A stretch of DNA of 64,000 nt from Thermoguttaceae bacterium (lineage in GTDB: Bacteria > Planctomycetota > Planctomycetia > Pirellulales > Thermoguttaceae), in contig JAFRXD010000060.1 in the NCBI GenBank assembly GCA_017441605.1, forward strand, positions 60,488 to 124,487. The letters run 5' to 3'. The position numbers and the translations under genes are program-made. This document shows positions 1 through 7,393 of this stretch, piece by piece. The stretch's first letter is position 1; each line of letters begins with the position of its first letter. Below the pieces are notes generated by a model. The model saw nothing but the letters and a program-made list of their open reading frames with translations, was not told the DNA's origin and did not search any database.

Positions 1-1
1 T

Positions 2-703
2 CCGGACGACAAGGCGGAGAACGTTCGGCGCGAGATCTGTCTAAATCTCGAGAGCATGGGATTTCCGCAAGAGAGCTCGCGGCACGGATCCGGACCGGGG
101 CAGAACCGGATCGATTTTGGGTTCGTCGACGCCTCGACGGTCGCGGAGCAGGTCGGTTCGTTTCGCGCCGCGACCCGCACGATCGCGGGCAGAAACGGGT
201 ACTACGCCGACTTTTCCCCCACCCCTCTTCCGGAGCGCCCGGGCAACGCGATGGGGATCGCGATGGCGGTCGTCCCGAAGGACGGAAGTCAAGAGGAGCG
301 CGTCTCGCGAAGAGCGCTCAACGGCTTGCTCGCGAAGGCCCCGGAAATCTCGCTGTTGTTGAATCCGGTCGTCGCGTCGTTCGAGCGCGCGCGGATCGAG
401 CCGCGAGCGCGCGCGGTCGAGGAGCGCCTCGACGCGGACGGTCGGCGCGTTCTGGAATTTTGCGCCCCGGACGCGATCGCGAATCCGTATCTCGTTTTCG
501 CGTCGCTAATTCGAGCGGCGACGCTCGGTTTGGAGAACGGCGCGATCGTTTCGGAACCGAGCGAGATTTGGCAAACGCCGCGCTCGTTCGAGGACGCGGC
601 GCGACTCGCCGAGGCGAGCGATTTCGTCGGCTCGTTCGTTCCGCGAGCGTTTCTTCGAGCGATCGTATCGTCGGCAAAGGAATCGCGCGATGGGCTCGTT
701 TGA
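2..703 (+). CDS. Glutamine synthetase-like protein, C-terminal part, cut by the window edge
   Basis: The frame is open from base 2, so only the C-terminal ~233 residues are visible. GFPQESS, GPGQN and the late NPYL segment identify the catalytic domain of glutamine synthetase (glutamate + ammonia + ATP to glutamine). Several residues expected at metal, ATP and ammonia sites differ: GPGQN is followed by R where the family has the metal-binding Glu, the GSGMHxH loop is replaced by GNAMGIAMAV with no histidine, and the EFR motif reads EFC. This suggests a paralogue with lost or altered activity. Its end overlaps the ANTAR regulator by 14 nt, so the two are probably co-translated, and a nitrogen-sensing role is an inference. 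A divergent but active GS-family ligase is the alternative. Confidence 0.85.
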   Translation, partial: PDDKAENVRREICLNLESMGFPQESSRHGSGPGQNRIDFGFVDASTVAEQVGSFRAATRTIAGRNGYYADFSPTPLPERPGNAMGIAMAVVPKDGSQEERVSRRALNGLLAKAPEISLLLNPVVASFERARIEPRARAVEERLDADGRRVLEFCAPDAIANPYLVFASLIRAATLGLENGAIVSEPSEIWQTPRSFEDAARLAEASDFVGSFVPRAFLRAIVSSAKESRDGLV

Positions 704-1274
704 ACGGGTTTACAGCGCGCTGGTGGTCTCGGCGTTTCCGGGTTTCAACGCGTCGCTTCCGTCCCTTTTTCCCGCGTCGCGATTCGAGACGATTCGATTG
801 GTCGGGAGCTTAAGCGCGGCGAAGCGCGCTTGGTCGGAGCGAACGTTCGACTTGGTCGCGATCAACTCGCCCCTTCCCGACGGCATTGGAACGCGTTTCG
901 CGGCGGACGTTTGCGATTCTCCCGGCGCGGTCGCGCTCATGCTGGCGCGCCCGGAGGACTGCGCGAGCGTGTGGGAGACGACGGCGGCGAGCGGGGTGTT
1001 CGTCTTGCAAAAGCCGGCGTCGGGCCCGGCGTTCGCCAACGCGCTCGAATGGGCGGAGCGGGCGCGGGAGCGGCTCCGAAGAGTCGAGGCGCGCGCGACT
1101 TCGGCGGAGACGAAACTAGAGGAGTTTCGGCTCGTTAATCGCGCGAAGCGGCTGCTCGTCGAGCGCCAGGGCTTGGACGAGGAAACCGCGCACCGAACGA
1201 TTATTAAAACCGCGATGGATCGCTGCGTTTCCAAGGGGATCGTCGCCAAGGAAATTATCGACAAGCTAGGCTGA
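690..1274 (+). CDS. ANTAR-domain response regulator
   Basis: A 194-residue protein. The N-terminal ~120 residues resemble a receiver domain (FDLVAINSPLPDG has the position of the phospho-acceptor strand), but the usual acidic pocket is not clear. A short coiled coil around residues 115-145 leads to a C-terminal ANTAR domain (NRAKRLLVERQGLDEETAHR onward). ANTAR domains bind paired stem-loops in nascent RNA and prevent termination, often at nitrogen genes. The start ATG lies inside the 3' end of the glutamine synthetase-like gene, which is the expected partner in ANTAR/glnA pairs. The receiver may be ligand-sensing or phosphorylation-independent. The product acts in the cytoplasm on RNA. Confidence 0.85.
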   Translation: MGSFERVYSALVVSAFPGFNASLPSLFPASRFETIRLVGSLSAAKRAWSERTFDLVAINSPLPDGIGTRFAADVCDSPGAVALMLARPEDCASVWETTAASGVFVLQKPASGPAFANALEWAERARERLRRVEARATSAETKLEEFRLVNRAKRLLVERQGLDEETAHRTIIKTAMDRCVSKGIVAKEIIDKLG

Positions 1275-1279
1275 ACGCG

Positions 1280-2722
1280 CTATTTAACGACGATCGTTCC
1301 GATTTTATAGCGCTTTTGCCCGTCGTCGCCGGGGATCGGAAGCTCGAGGGTCGGGGTTCCGTCGCGCCGTCCGACGCTCAGATAGACGCCGTATGTTCCG
1401 GGTTTGGTCGTCGGAGCGACGAGCCCGACGCGGAAGGTCGTTTCGCGGTCGACTTTAGGCGCCTCGCCCGGTTTGGCGACCGGGAGATCGCGAACGTCGA
1501 ACGACTCGTCGGAGAGAACCGAAACGATTCCGCCCTCGGCGTCTTTGAGGGTCAGCGCGACAAATCCGCCGGGATAGCACGGCGCGACCCCGACGTTTTG
1601 CAACGTCCAAGAGACCTGGAACGGCTCGCCTTTTTGGATCTCGCTCGGATATTCGACTTTGGACGGCAGAATCCGGTACCCTATGCGGCGATTGATCTTG
1701 CGAACCGTCTCTTTTAACTCGTCCCACTCGACGTCGGGGAACCAGTGAATCGACATATAGGAGGCATGGTAAGCCTCGATCGATTCGATTAGCTTTTCGT
1801 CGTTCCAGGCGCCGCGCTCTTGCGAGCCTTTGAAGTGCTCGTGCTCCAAGATCACCGGAAGTTTCGGCCAGAACTTTTGCGCCATATCGGCGTGGAACCA
1901 CGGGTTGATCGGGGAGACGAGAATACTGTCGTCGCGCAGAGAGACGTTTTGGGAGAGGGCGTAGTCGGTCTCGGGGAAATCGAACCCAGGCTCTTCCGGA
2001 CCGGCGACGTCGTCGCTAACGCACAAGAGGACGTCGGGGAAGTATTTGCGATGGAGATCGATATGCTTCTTGATCGTCGCGAGGGCGCGCTCGGGGGCGG
2101 CTCGCTGGAACTTCGCGACGTCCCACACGCCGAGGGATGTGTGCCCCTCGCCCCACATGCCGTAAGAGCCGACGTCGATAAACGCTATGTCGGGATTTCC
2201 GTTGTATCGCGCCCCGGCGGCGGCGAGGAAGCGCTCCAGCTTCTCGAGAAAGATCGGGTCGTCGAAAACGGGATCGACCGTCTTTCCCTCGGGGTCGGGA
2301 CCCTTGCCCCAGGTATAGCGGATCGACTCCGCCCCCGCGTCGAACACCCATTTCGGGGTCGCGTATTCGAGCCAGTTCTCCGACGCGGTGAATCGGAACG
2401 CGACTTTCTTGCCCTTGGCGATCCAGCGCTGCGCCGGGGTATCGACGATCGCCCAGTTAAAAACCCCTTCTTCCGGCTCGAGATACGCCCAAGGAAGTCG
2501 AAGATAGATCGTCGAGCAGCCCTCGAACCAGTCGAGCGAATCGGACGGCGCCAATTTGCTTCCGTAGTTCGACGGGATATTGGAATAGAAGTGCATGGTC
2601 CAACCCATTTGCGGGTTGATTAGCGCGCGCCCGTCGTCCTCGAGCGAGACGGTCGTCGTCTCTTGCCCGAGCGCCGAACACGCCAGAAGCGCCGCGAACA
2701 GCGCCGTCGCGATGAATCGCAT
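1280..2722 (-). CDS. Secreted glycoside-hydrolase-like TIM-barrel protein (DUF4832 type)
   Basis: The start is placed at the ATG at 2722 because it opens a typical signal peptide (MRFIATALFAALLACSALGQ) and has GGGAG about 8 nt upstream. An earlier in-frame start at 2800 would add a non-signal extension. The mature ~460 residues begin with INPQMGW, then a barrel of the GH42/DUF4832 kind (YLRLPWAYLEPEEGVFNW, FIDVGSYGMWGEGH). The C-terminal ~120 residues look like a beta-sandwich (WTLQNVGVAPCYPGGF). DUF4832 proteins are thought to act on polysaccharides; the substrate is unknown. Its 3' end faces the ANTAR gene with only 5 bp between them. Confidence 0.75.
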   Translation of the reverse strand: MRFIATALFAALLACSALGQETTTVSLEDDGRALINPQMGWTMHFYSNIPSNYGSKLAPSDSLDWFEGCSTIYLRLPWAYLEPEEGVFNWAIVDTPAQRWIAKGKKVAFRFTASENWLEYATPKWVFDAGAESIRYTWGKGPDPEGKTVDPVFDDPIFLEKLERFLAAAGARYNGNPDIAFIDVGSYGMWGEGHTSLGVWDVAKFQRAAPERALATIKKHIDLHRKYFPDVLLCVSDDVAGPEEPGFDFPETDYALSQNVSLRDDSILVSPINPWFHADMAQKFWPKLPVILEHEHFKGSQERGAWNDEKLIESIEAYHASYMSIHWFPDVEWDELKETVRKINRRIGYRILPSKVEYPSEIQKGEPFQVSWTLQNVGVAPCYPGGFVALTLKDAEGGIVSVLSDESFDVRDLPVAKPGEAPKVDRETTFRVGLVAPTTKPGTYGVYLSVGRRDGTPTLELPIPGDDGQKRYKIGTIVVK

Positions 2723-2915
2723 CTCGATACTCCCTTTGGCTTTGGTTGAATCGCCGCTCGTCAAGGCGCGCGGCGACGCTTTCGAACCCCATTCTACCAA
2801 AGGAGAGCGCGCGCGACAAGTCGTCGCGCCGGACTTTTATTTCGAGGATCTCGAACCATACTTTTCGGCGACGATTGGGAAATAACTCGCGATCAAAAAC
2901 GCGACGACGAGCGAA

Positions 2916-3077
2916 CTAGCGCCAAGAATCGTCGGAGTATCGTTTGACCGTCGCCGCGACGATCGCGAGCGCGAGCATAAGAAGTCTAAGGAGCGGACGA
3001 ACGCAAATAACAACCGCCGCCATAATGAAGAAGCCAAGAACTTCGAAGTCGCCGTTCGTTTGAAGTCCTCCTTTCAT
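2916..3077 (-). CDS. Small predicted membrane protein (53 aa)
   Basis: A short ORF starting MKGGLQTNGDFEVLGFF, with one strongly hydrophobic stretch (roughly residues 15-43) and a basic C-terminus. It begins 46 bp after the stop of the upstream membrane-protein gene on the same strand, so the two probably form an operon. An AAGGGG ribosome-binding sequence precedes the ATG, but it lies inside a hairpin (3083-3103). No family was recognised. It could be chance, but length, position and hydrophobic profile favour a real gene. Confidence 0.45.
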   Translation of the reverse strand: MKGGLQTNGDFEVLGFFIMAAVVICVRPLLRLLMLALAIVAATVKRYSDDSWR

Positions 3078-3082
3078 TTGAA

Positions 3083-3103
3083 GTCCCCTTTTCAAAGGGG
3101 GAC
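3083..3103 (-). promoter_or_regulatory. Hairpin that covers the ribosome-binding site of the 53-aa ORF
   Basis: GTCCCCTTTT and AAAGGGGGAC pair almost perfectly around one base. On the minus strand the right arm holds the AAGGGG that would serve the ATG at 3077. Two imperfect ~19-bp direct repeats (TTTGAAGTCC followed by a C/T-rich run) overlap it at about 3058-3095. It could control translation of the small ORF or act as a weak terminator after the upstream gene; no long T-run follows. Confidence 0.4.
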
Positions 3104-3123
3104 GACGTAACGTAGTTTTGTTT

Positions 3124-3738
3124 TTACCCGAGCGTTTCTCGATCGATTTCCCCCGCTTCGCGCGCGGCTTCCAGGCGTTCTAATGTCCGTTGATTTCTAC
3201 TGTTGTAAGAGGATCTCGAATCTTTCTCCCCCGCGACCGCCACGGCGCGAATCAGAACCGCAAAACCGGCGACGAGCGCGATAGCGCCGACGGGCGGACA
3301 GACGGTCAAAAGCCCCAAACCTCCAATGAAATACCCGATCGGATTGCGAGGGTCTCGATACTCGAGCATAGAGAAATCGACTCCGGACCGCGCCCACTCG
3401 AGTTCCCGCTCGAGCTTCTCCGCCCGTTTTCGCTCGCGTCGCTCTCGCGCTTTGCGCTCGAGCTCGAGTAGACGGCGCTCTAGACCAAGCCGCAACCTGT
3501 CGATCCAATCCGGTTTTTCGATCGTTTCGACGACGGTTTCGCTCGGCGATTTGTTAAGGGTCGCCATTTGCGCTTCCATTTGCAAATCAATTTCGCGCGA
3601 TACCCGCAAGACGTCGCGCCTCCTCGTCGAGGGAACACGCGTCGAGGGAACCCGTCGCTTTTTTCGAATTGGATTATCTCGAACGGGCTCGTTCAGCTCT
3701 CGCGCCCGTCGAAGTCTCGCGTACTTTCCTCGCGCCAT
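3124..3738 (-). CDS. Hypothetical protein with charged coiled coil and C-terminal membrane segments
   Basis: About 204 residues, not recognised. The start at 3738 (MARGKYARL) is chosen over a TTG 15 bp upstream because GGGAGG lies 7 nt before it. The N-terminal half is strongly basic, followed by an Arg/Glu-rich helix (about residues 85-120), the segment YRDPRNPIGYFIGG, and two adjacent hydrophobic segments (about residues 140-170). The last ~35 residues are charged. This suggests a cytoplasmic coiled coil anchored by a hairpin of membrane helices. The 53-aa ORF follows on the same strand. Confidence 0.6.
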   Translation of the reverse strand: MARGKYARLRRARELNEPVRDNPIRKKRRVPSTRVPSTRRRDVLRVSREIDLQMEAQMATLNKSPSETVVETIEKPDWIDRLRLGLERRLLELERKARERRERKRAEKLERELEWARSGVDFSMLEYRDPRNPIGYFIGGLGLLTVCPPVGAIALVAGFAVLIRAVAVAGEKDSRSSYNSRNQRTLERLEAAREAGEIDRETLG

Positions 3739-3942
3739 TGCCAGCCTCCCCAAACCGAATTAACGTTGTCCGAAACGAAAAGCCCCGCCCGAACGAGCGA
3801 GTCCGCCCGCTATAGGGTAAGCAAAATCGCGCGGCGAGACAACGACGCGCTCGGCGAAAAAGGTCGGATTGTCTTTTGCTCGGGATTGTCGGCGTCGTTT
3901 TTTCGAGCGCGCGGAGCGTCTTGACTTTCGCGCGGGGACGGC

Positions 3943-4965
3943 TTACAACAGGGACGGCGCGTCGCCCTCGTCGTTCGACACGAGGGCGATTCGCGCGCCA
4001 ACGACGATGTGGCGCTCGTCGGCGCCTCTAGCGAATCGCGAAGCGCTACGGCAGTATTCGGGCGAATTACTCCAAGCGCCGCCTCGTTGAACTCGATAAA
4101 TACCGCCCGAAGGACCGATCGGATCGGCGATTTCGACGATTTGGTCGTTTTCGGGACTTTCCGTAGATTCCGTCGTCCTCGTTTTTTCGCGCCAATCCTC
4201 TTCCCGCCAGTCTCGAACCCATTCCCAAACGTTCCCGCCCATATCGTAAAACCCCCAAGGATTCGGAGCGTAACTCGCCACATTGGCGGTCTTTCCCAAA
4301 TACGTCTCTCTATTGCCCGAGTCGCAATTCGCCTTATTTTCGAGGTAATCGTCGCCCCAATAGTAAGTTGCGGACGTTCCGGCGCGACAAGCGTATTCCC
4401 ACTCTGCTTCGGTCGGCAAATCGAATCGCCAACCGGTTGGCGCGGCTTGCAATTTATCGTTCAACGCGTCGCAAAAAAGCGCGAGATCGTTCCAAGAGAC
4501 TCGTTCTACGGGAAGTTTTTCCCCTTTGAAGTAACTCGGATTCATACCCGTAATCGCCGTCCATTGCCGTTGGGTCAATTCTGTTTCCATTAGCCAAAAT
4601 CCCTTTGTCAACGAGACTCGGCGTTGAGGTCGCTCGTCTTCTCGTCCCTTTCCCTTGGGACTTCCCATCGTAAAGGCGCCCGGCGGACAATAGAGAAACG
4701 CGAATTCGACGTCGCCAATCGCGAGGACGCGACGCTCGCCCGGCTTCGTCGCGGAAGGATCAAAAGGTGAAATGGTCGCGTCGGAAGGGGGGTATTCCAA
4801 CGAAAAGATCGACCCGGCGGACGAAACGGTTTCCGGACGCGCGCCCTCTGGCGCGGGAGCGTCGCAACCGACTGTCGACAAAACGCTAACGATTGTCGAA
4901 AACAAAGTTGGCGCCATCCAACGCGACTTGCGGTTTCCCTCGGACGTTCGCGGTTTTGTTTTCAT
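3943..4965 (-). CDS. SUMF1/FGE-domain lipoprotein
   Basis: The start at 4965 has AAGGAG 11 nt upstream; a TTG 9 bp earlier is too close to it. The N-terminus has basic residues, a hydrophobic stretch and the lipobox LSTVGC, so the protein is probably an exported lipoprotein. A linker leads to a full SUMF1 (formylglycine-generating-enzyme-like) domain: PPGAFTMGS, PVERVSWNDL, LPTEAEWEYACRAG, GNVWEWVRDW, RVQRGGAW. The paired active-site cysteines of true sulfatase-activating FGE are not evident, so a binding or structural role is as likely as catalysis. The gene lies just left of the invertible-promoter-like element at 5045-5207 and would be driven by it if the element flipped. Confidence 0.85.
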   Translation of the reverse strand: MKTKPRTSEGNRKSRWMAPTLFSTIVSVLSTVGCDAPAPEGARPETVSSAGSIFSLEYPPSDATISPFDPSATKPGERRVLAIGDVEFAFLYCPPGAFTMGSPKGKGREDERPQRRVSLTKGFWLMETELTQRQWTAITGMNPSYFKGEKLPVERVSWNDLALFCDALNDKLQAAPTGWRFDLPTEAEWEYACRAGTSATYYWGDDYLENKANCDSGNRETYLGKTANVASYAPNPWGFYDMGGNVWEWVRDWREEDWREKTRTTESTESPENDQIVEIADPIGPSGGIYRVQRGGAWSNSPEYCRSASRFARGADERHIVVGARIALVSNDEGDAPSLL

Positions 4966-5044
4966 TTTGTTCAAATCTCCTTCGACGCGGTCGTCGCAAC
5001 TCGTCTTTTAACAAAAGTTACTTTGCTAACAACATCGGGCGAAT

Positions 5045-5207
5045 CGACAAAAAGGCATAGGTTTTTGTCGATCGAAAAAAAGCGAAATCAAGCCAAAAAA
5101 CGGGCTATTTTGAGTAAATAACGGTTGTCTATTTTATCGATTTTGGTACAATGCGCGAGTTGGAGCAAATGGGATGCGATCGACAAAAACCTATGACTTT
5201 TTGCTCG
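5045..5207. repeat. Inverted recombinase-like sites flanking a promoter (putative invertible promoter, copy 1)
   Basis: Left site 5045-5070: CGACAAAAA, 8-nt spacer GGCATAGG, TTTTTGTCG. Right site 5181-5207: CGACAAAAA, spacer CCTATGAC, TTTTTGCTCG. The two sites are inverted; 5056-5074 and 5177-5195 are a perfect 19-bp inverted repeat. Each site has its own dyad around an 8-nt spacer, as tyrosine-recombinase core sites do. A promoter lies between them, pointing right. The element sits between the SUMF1 lipoprotein gene (minus) and the membrane-protein trio (plus). A second copy with the same layout is at 56929-57095. No recombinase gene is seen in the window. Confidence 0.6.
5125..5152 (+). promoter_or_regulatory. 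Promoter inside inverted-repeat element copy 1
   Basis: -35 TTGTCT (5125-5130), 16-bp spacer, -10 TACAAT (5147-5152) followed by GCG. The predicted start (~5160) is about 30 bp before the spacer of the right site. The copy at 57 kb has its promoter in the same place. Confidence 0.55.
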
Positions 5208-5320
5208 TCTTGGCCGCGGCGCGCTTTCATTGGTTTTAAACGATAAATCGCGATCGTCAAGCGTCTTGGCTCGCGAGGCGAGATAACTTGAAATTGCGGA
5301 GAGGCGCCCGTCGCGCTCAT

Positions 5321-5410
5321 CGAGGGCGGGTTTTGTTTTGCAGCCGCAACCCCGGTAAACTACCAGTTCCGTTGGTCGCTCGTTCCTCTCGGTTTTAACT
5401 ATCTTTTTTG
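5321..5410 (+). repeat. Intergenic repeat family, copy A
   Basis: A member of a dispersed family whose full form runs from GCGGGTTTTGTT through a CGCGCTTCCGCGCG-like palindrome, TAAACGACCCG, CCGTTGGTCGCTAG and GGTCTTAACT to a T-run. This copy keeps GCGGGTTTTGTT, GTAAAC, CCGTTGGTCGCT, GGTTTTAACT and TTTTTTG. Confidence 0.6.
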
Positions 5411-5585
5411 GTTCCTAAACCGCCGCCGTCCCTAAAGCCTTCTAACCAAGTAGAGCCCCAACATGGACTCGAGGCGCTTGCCCAACCGCGCGGCGTCGCA
5501 AACCGCGTTGCCCGGTTACGGATCCGACCTTCGGGCGGCTTGTACCGCGCTCAGGGCGGCGACCGCGTAAGATTGGTCGTTCGCG

Positions 5586-5714
5586 ACCGGAATCGGTCGG
5601 AATCGTCGTTGTCTCGATCGCGTTTTTCGCGTACTCCAGACTAACGGAACGCGCTCGTTCTCGGGCGCGTTTATTGTTTTCCGACGACGGTTCAACGCTC
5701 GAGGAGGCGGGGCG
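5586..5714 (+). promoter_or_regulatory. Repeated leader 1 upstream of the membrane-protein trio
   Basis: First of three closely similar ~130-bp leaders (others 6486-6624 and 7250-7393). Shared parts in order: TCGTTGTCTCG, which gives TTGTCT as a possible -35; a weak -10-like TACTCC 17 bp later; AGACTAACGG; a G+C hairpin (5648-5671) followed by a T-rich run; GTTCAACGC; and the ribosome-binding site GAGGAGGCGGGGCG. The hairpin looks like an intrinsic terminator placed at the 5' end of the transcript. Confidence 0.55.
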
Positions 5715-6428
5715 ATGGCAAAAGGAATCAATCGATCCAATCAAGCGCGAACCAAGGGGCGAGCGCGGAGCGAGCGCGCGATTCGCGATTGGAACGCCGC
5801 GCGTTCGACGTATTACCAAGGAAAAGTCAAGAAGCGCCGCCGAATCCCCGAGCCTCTTTCTCGCGCCAAGAAAAGGAAGAAGCGGTTTCTTTCTTTCGGC
5901 GGGAAGAGGAGTTGGGGCGAACTCTTCGCTTCGGCGCGGCTCCGAGTGGAAGACGGGCTGTATTCCCCGAACCGCTTCGCGCGAGTCGGGTATTGGGCGC
6001 TCTACGGACTCGGCTGGCTGGTCGTTATCGTCGGCGGGGCGGGGTATTGCGCGGCGTGTTTGGCGGGTCCCATTGTGGTCGCCGCTTTGGTCGCGATGGC
6101 GCAAACCCCTCGGTCGAGCGCTATCGACTACGGTCGATCGACCGGTCCCGACGTCGCGCTTATGACCCTTGTCGTGATCGCGGGGTATTTGGTAACGCTA
6201 CCGTTGTTATATATGGGACCGCTTCACCTTGGTCGCATATTTTACTACGGCTTCAAGTTCGCGTTTTGCCCGGGGAGAAAAGAAACTTGGGGAAAACTCC
6301 GCTTCGAACTTCGTCGCGCCAAGGAAAAGTGGCTCGCTTGGCTGGATTATATGATCGTTAACACTTGGAGAAGAATAATATACGGGAGAAGCGCGCCTTC
6401 CGAGGGAGAAGCGCTCGATTGGAGCTAG
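5715..6428 (+). CDS. Hypothetical membrane protein, first gene of the repeated-leader trio
   Basis: 237 residues, family not recognised. GAGGAGG about 7 nt upstream fixes the start. The N-terminal ~70 residues are very basic. Two long hydrophobic segments follow (about residues 93-130 and 147-170), with FARVGYWALYGLGWLVVIVG at the first. The C-terminal half is charged and probably cytoplasmic. Compared with the two downstream genes it shares the leader and general plan (soluble N-terminus, two membrane helices) but little visible sequence. No partner outside the trio suggests a function. Confidence 0.65.
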   Translation: MAKGINRSNQARTKGRARSERAIRDWNAARSTYYQGKVKKRRRIPEPLSRAKKRKKRFLSFGGKRSWGELFASARLRVEDGLYSPNRFARVGYWALYGLGWLVVIVGGAGYCAACLAGPIVVAALVAMAQTPRSSAIDYGRSTGPDVALMTLVVIAGYLVTLPLLYMGPLHLGRIFYYGFKFAFCPGRKETWGKLRFELRRAKEKWLAWLDYMIVNTWRRIIYGRSAPSEGEALDWS

Positions 6429-6485
6429 CGGTTGAGCGGGTCGCTCGCGCTCTCGCCGGGGATCCGTCGGTTCGGGGCGACTTTC

Positions 6486-6624
6486 CCGGTCTTTCGGCCG
6501 CTTTCGGGCGGGATTTTCGTTGTCTCGGTTCCTCGTTTCGCGCGCTCTAGACCAACGGGACGCGCTCGTTCGCGGGCGCGTTTTTTGTTTTCCCACAACA
6601 GTTCAACGCGGAGGAGGCGGGGCG
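6486..6624 (+). promoter_or_regulatory. Repeated leader 2
   Basis: Second copy of the leader described at 5586. TTGTCT, AGACCAACGGG, hairpin ACGCGC/GCGCGT (6560-6581) followed by TTTTTTGTTT, then GTTCAACGC and GGAGGAGGCGGGGCG. The -10 position reads CGCTCT and is poor. Confidence 0.55.
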
Positions 6625-7221
6625 ATGAAACGCAATTTTTACGAAGACCTCTATCGGCTCGATCGCTCCGTCGCCGCGTCGAAGGCGCCCAACGTTAGAG
6701 CGGGCGATTCGTTCGCTCGCTCGGGGAACGTCGTTGTCGGCGGTTCCGTCGACTCGTCGCGGCGGCTTACTTTGGAAAAAAACGGCGCCGCGCCCAACGT
6801 TTGCGAAAGCGAGAAAGGCCGGCGGTTGCGCTTAGAGAAGTCCGCCGCGAAACGGAACCCGATCGCGGCCTTTATTAGCGAGCGCTCAAAGTCCGTTTTC
6901 GTCAAAGTCCCCGTTTGGATCGCCTTTATCGCGTTGATCGTCGTTTCGGGACTCGCTCTCGGCATGTTCCCAATTATCGCGATCTTCCGTATTGCCGCGG
7001 AAGCGAAGGGCATGTTTCCCAATCTTGTGTTGGCGCATTATTACTACCTTATACTCGCGTTAACGATCAGCGCGACGATTATCGCTTTTGAGGGATTCTA
7101 TCGGCTCTTTGGAAGCGTCATTGACCCGGACAAAAAGAACAAAATGGCGAGATTATTCGATCCGACGTCCCCGCCTCCCGAGAACGACGGAGACGCGAGT
7201 TGGATCTACGACTTTCGCTAG
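6625..7221 (+). CDS. Hypothetical membrane protein, second gene of the trio
   Basis: 198 residues. The ATG at 6625 has GGAGGAGG upstream; a longer reading from 6520 would translate the leader and is rejected. The N-terminus MKRNFYEDLYRLDRSVAA is close to that of the third gene (MKRDFYEDDDRLDDMVAA), and RLTLEKN is also shared, so the two are paralogues. A soluble, charged first half of ~90 residues precedes two membrane segments (about residues 95-115 and 138-160). The end is hydrophilic with PPPEND. Function unknown. Confidence 0.65.
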   Translation: MKRNFYEDLYRLDRSVAASKAPNVRAGDSFARSGNVVVGGSVDSSRRLTLEKNGAAPNVCESEKGRRLRLEKSAAKRNPIAAFISERSKSVFVKVPVWIAFIALIVVSGLALGMFPIIAIFRIAAEAKGMFPNLVLAHYYYLILALTISATIIAFEGFYRLFGSVIDPDKKNKMARLFDPTSPPPENDGDASWIYDFR

Positions 7222-7249
7222 TTGGTCGTCGGGCTTGGTCGGCGCGATA

Positions 7250-7393
7250 TTCGCGGTCTTTCGGTCGATTTCGGACGGGATTGTCGTTGTCTCGGTTCTT
7301 CGATTCGCGTACTCTAGACCAACGGGGCCCGCTCGCTCGCGGGCGCGCTTTTTGTTTCCCAACGGACAGTTCAGCGCTCGAGGATGCGGCGCG
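7250..7393 (+). promoter_or_regulatory. Repeated leader 3
   Basis: Third copy: TTGTCT, 17-bp spacer, TACTCT, AGACCAACGGG, hairpin GCCCGC/GCGGGC (7327-7344) followed by a T-rich run, GTTCAGCGC and GAGGATGCGGCGCG before the ATG. The stem sequence differs from the other leaders but pairing is kept, which suggests the structure is under selection. Confidence 0.55.

Noticed and set aside
2837..3037. 66-codon minus-strand ORF overlapping the 53-aa ORF
   Set aside because: No ribosome-binding site and Arg/Ser-rich composition. The other frame gives a coherent hydrophobic segment after a ribosome-binding site.
5151..5246. Conserved short ORF in both inverted-repeat elements, containing QKPMTFC (other copy 57043-57258)
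   Set aside because: The shared residues coincide exactly with the conserved right recombinase-like site, and the first ATG overlaps the -10 box. The site explains the conservation better than a peptide; frames diverge after it.
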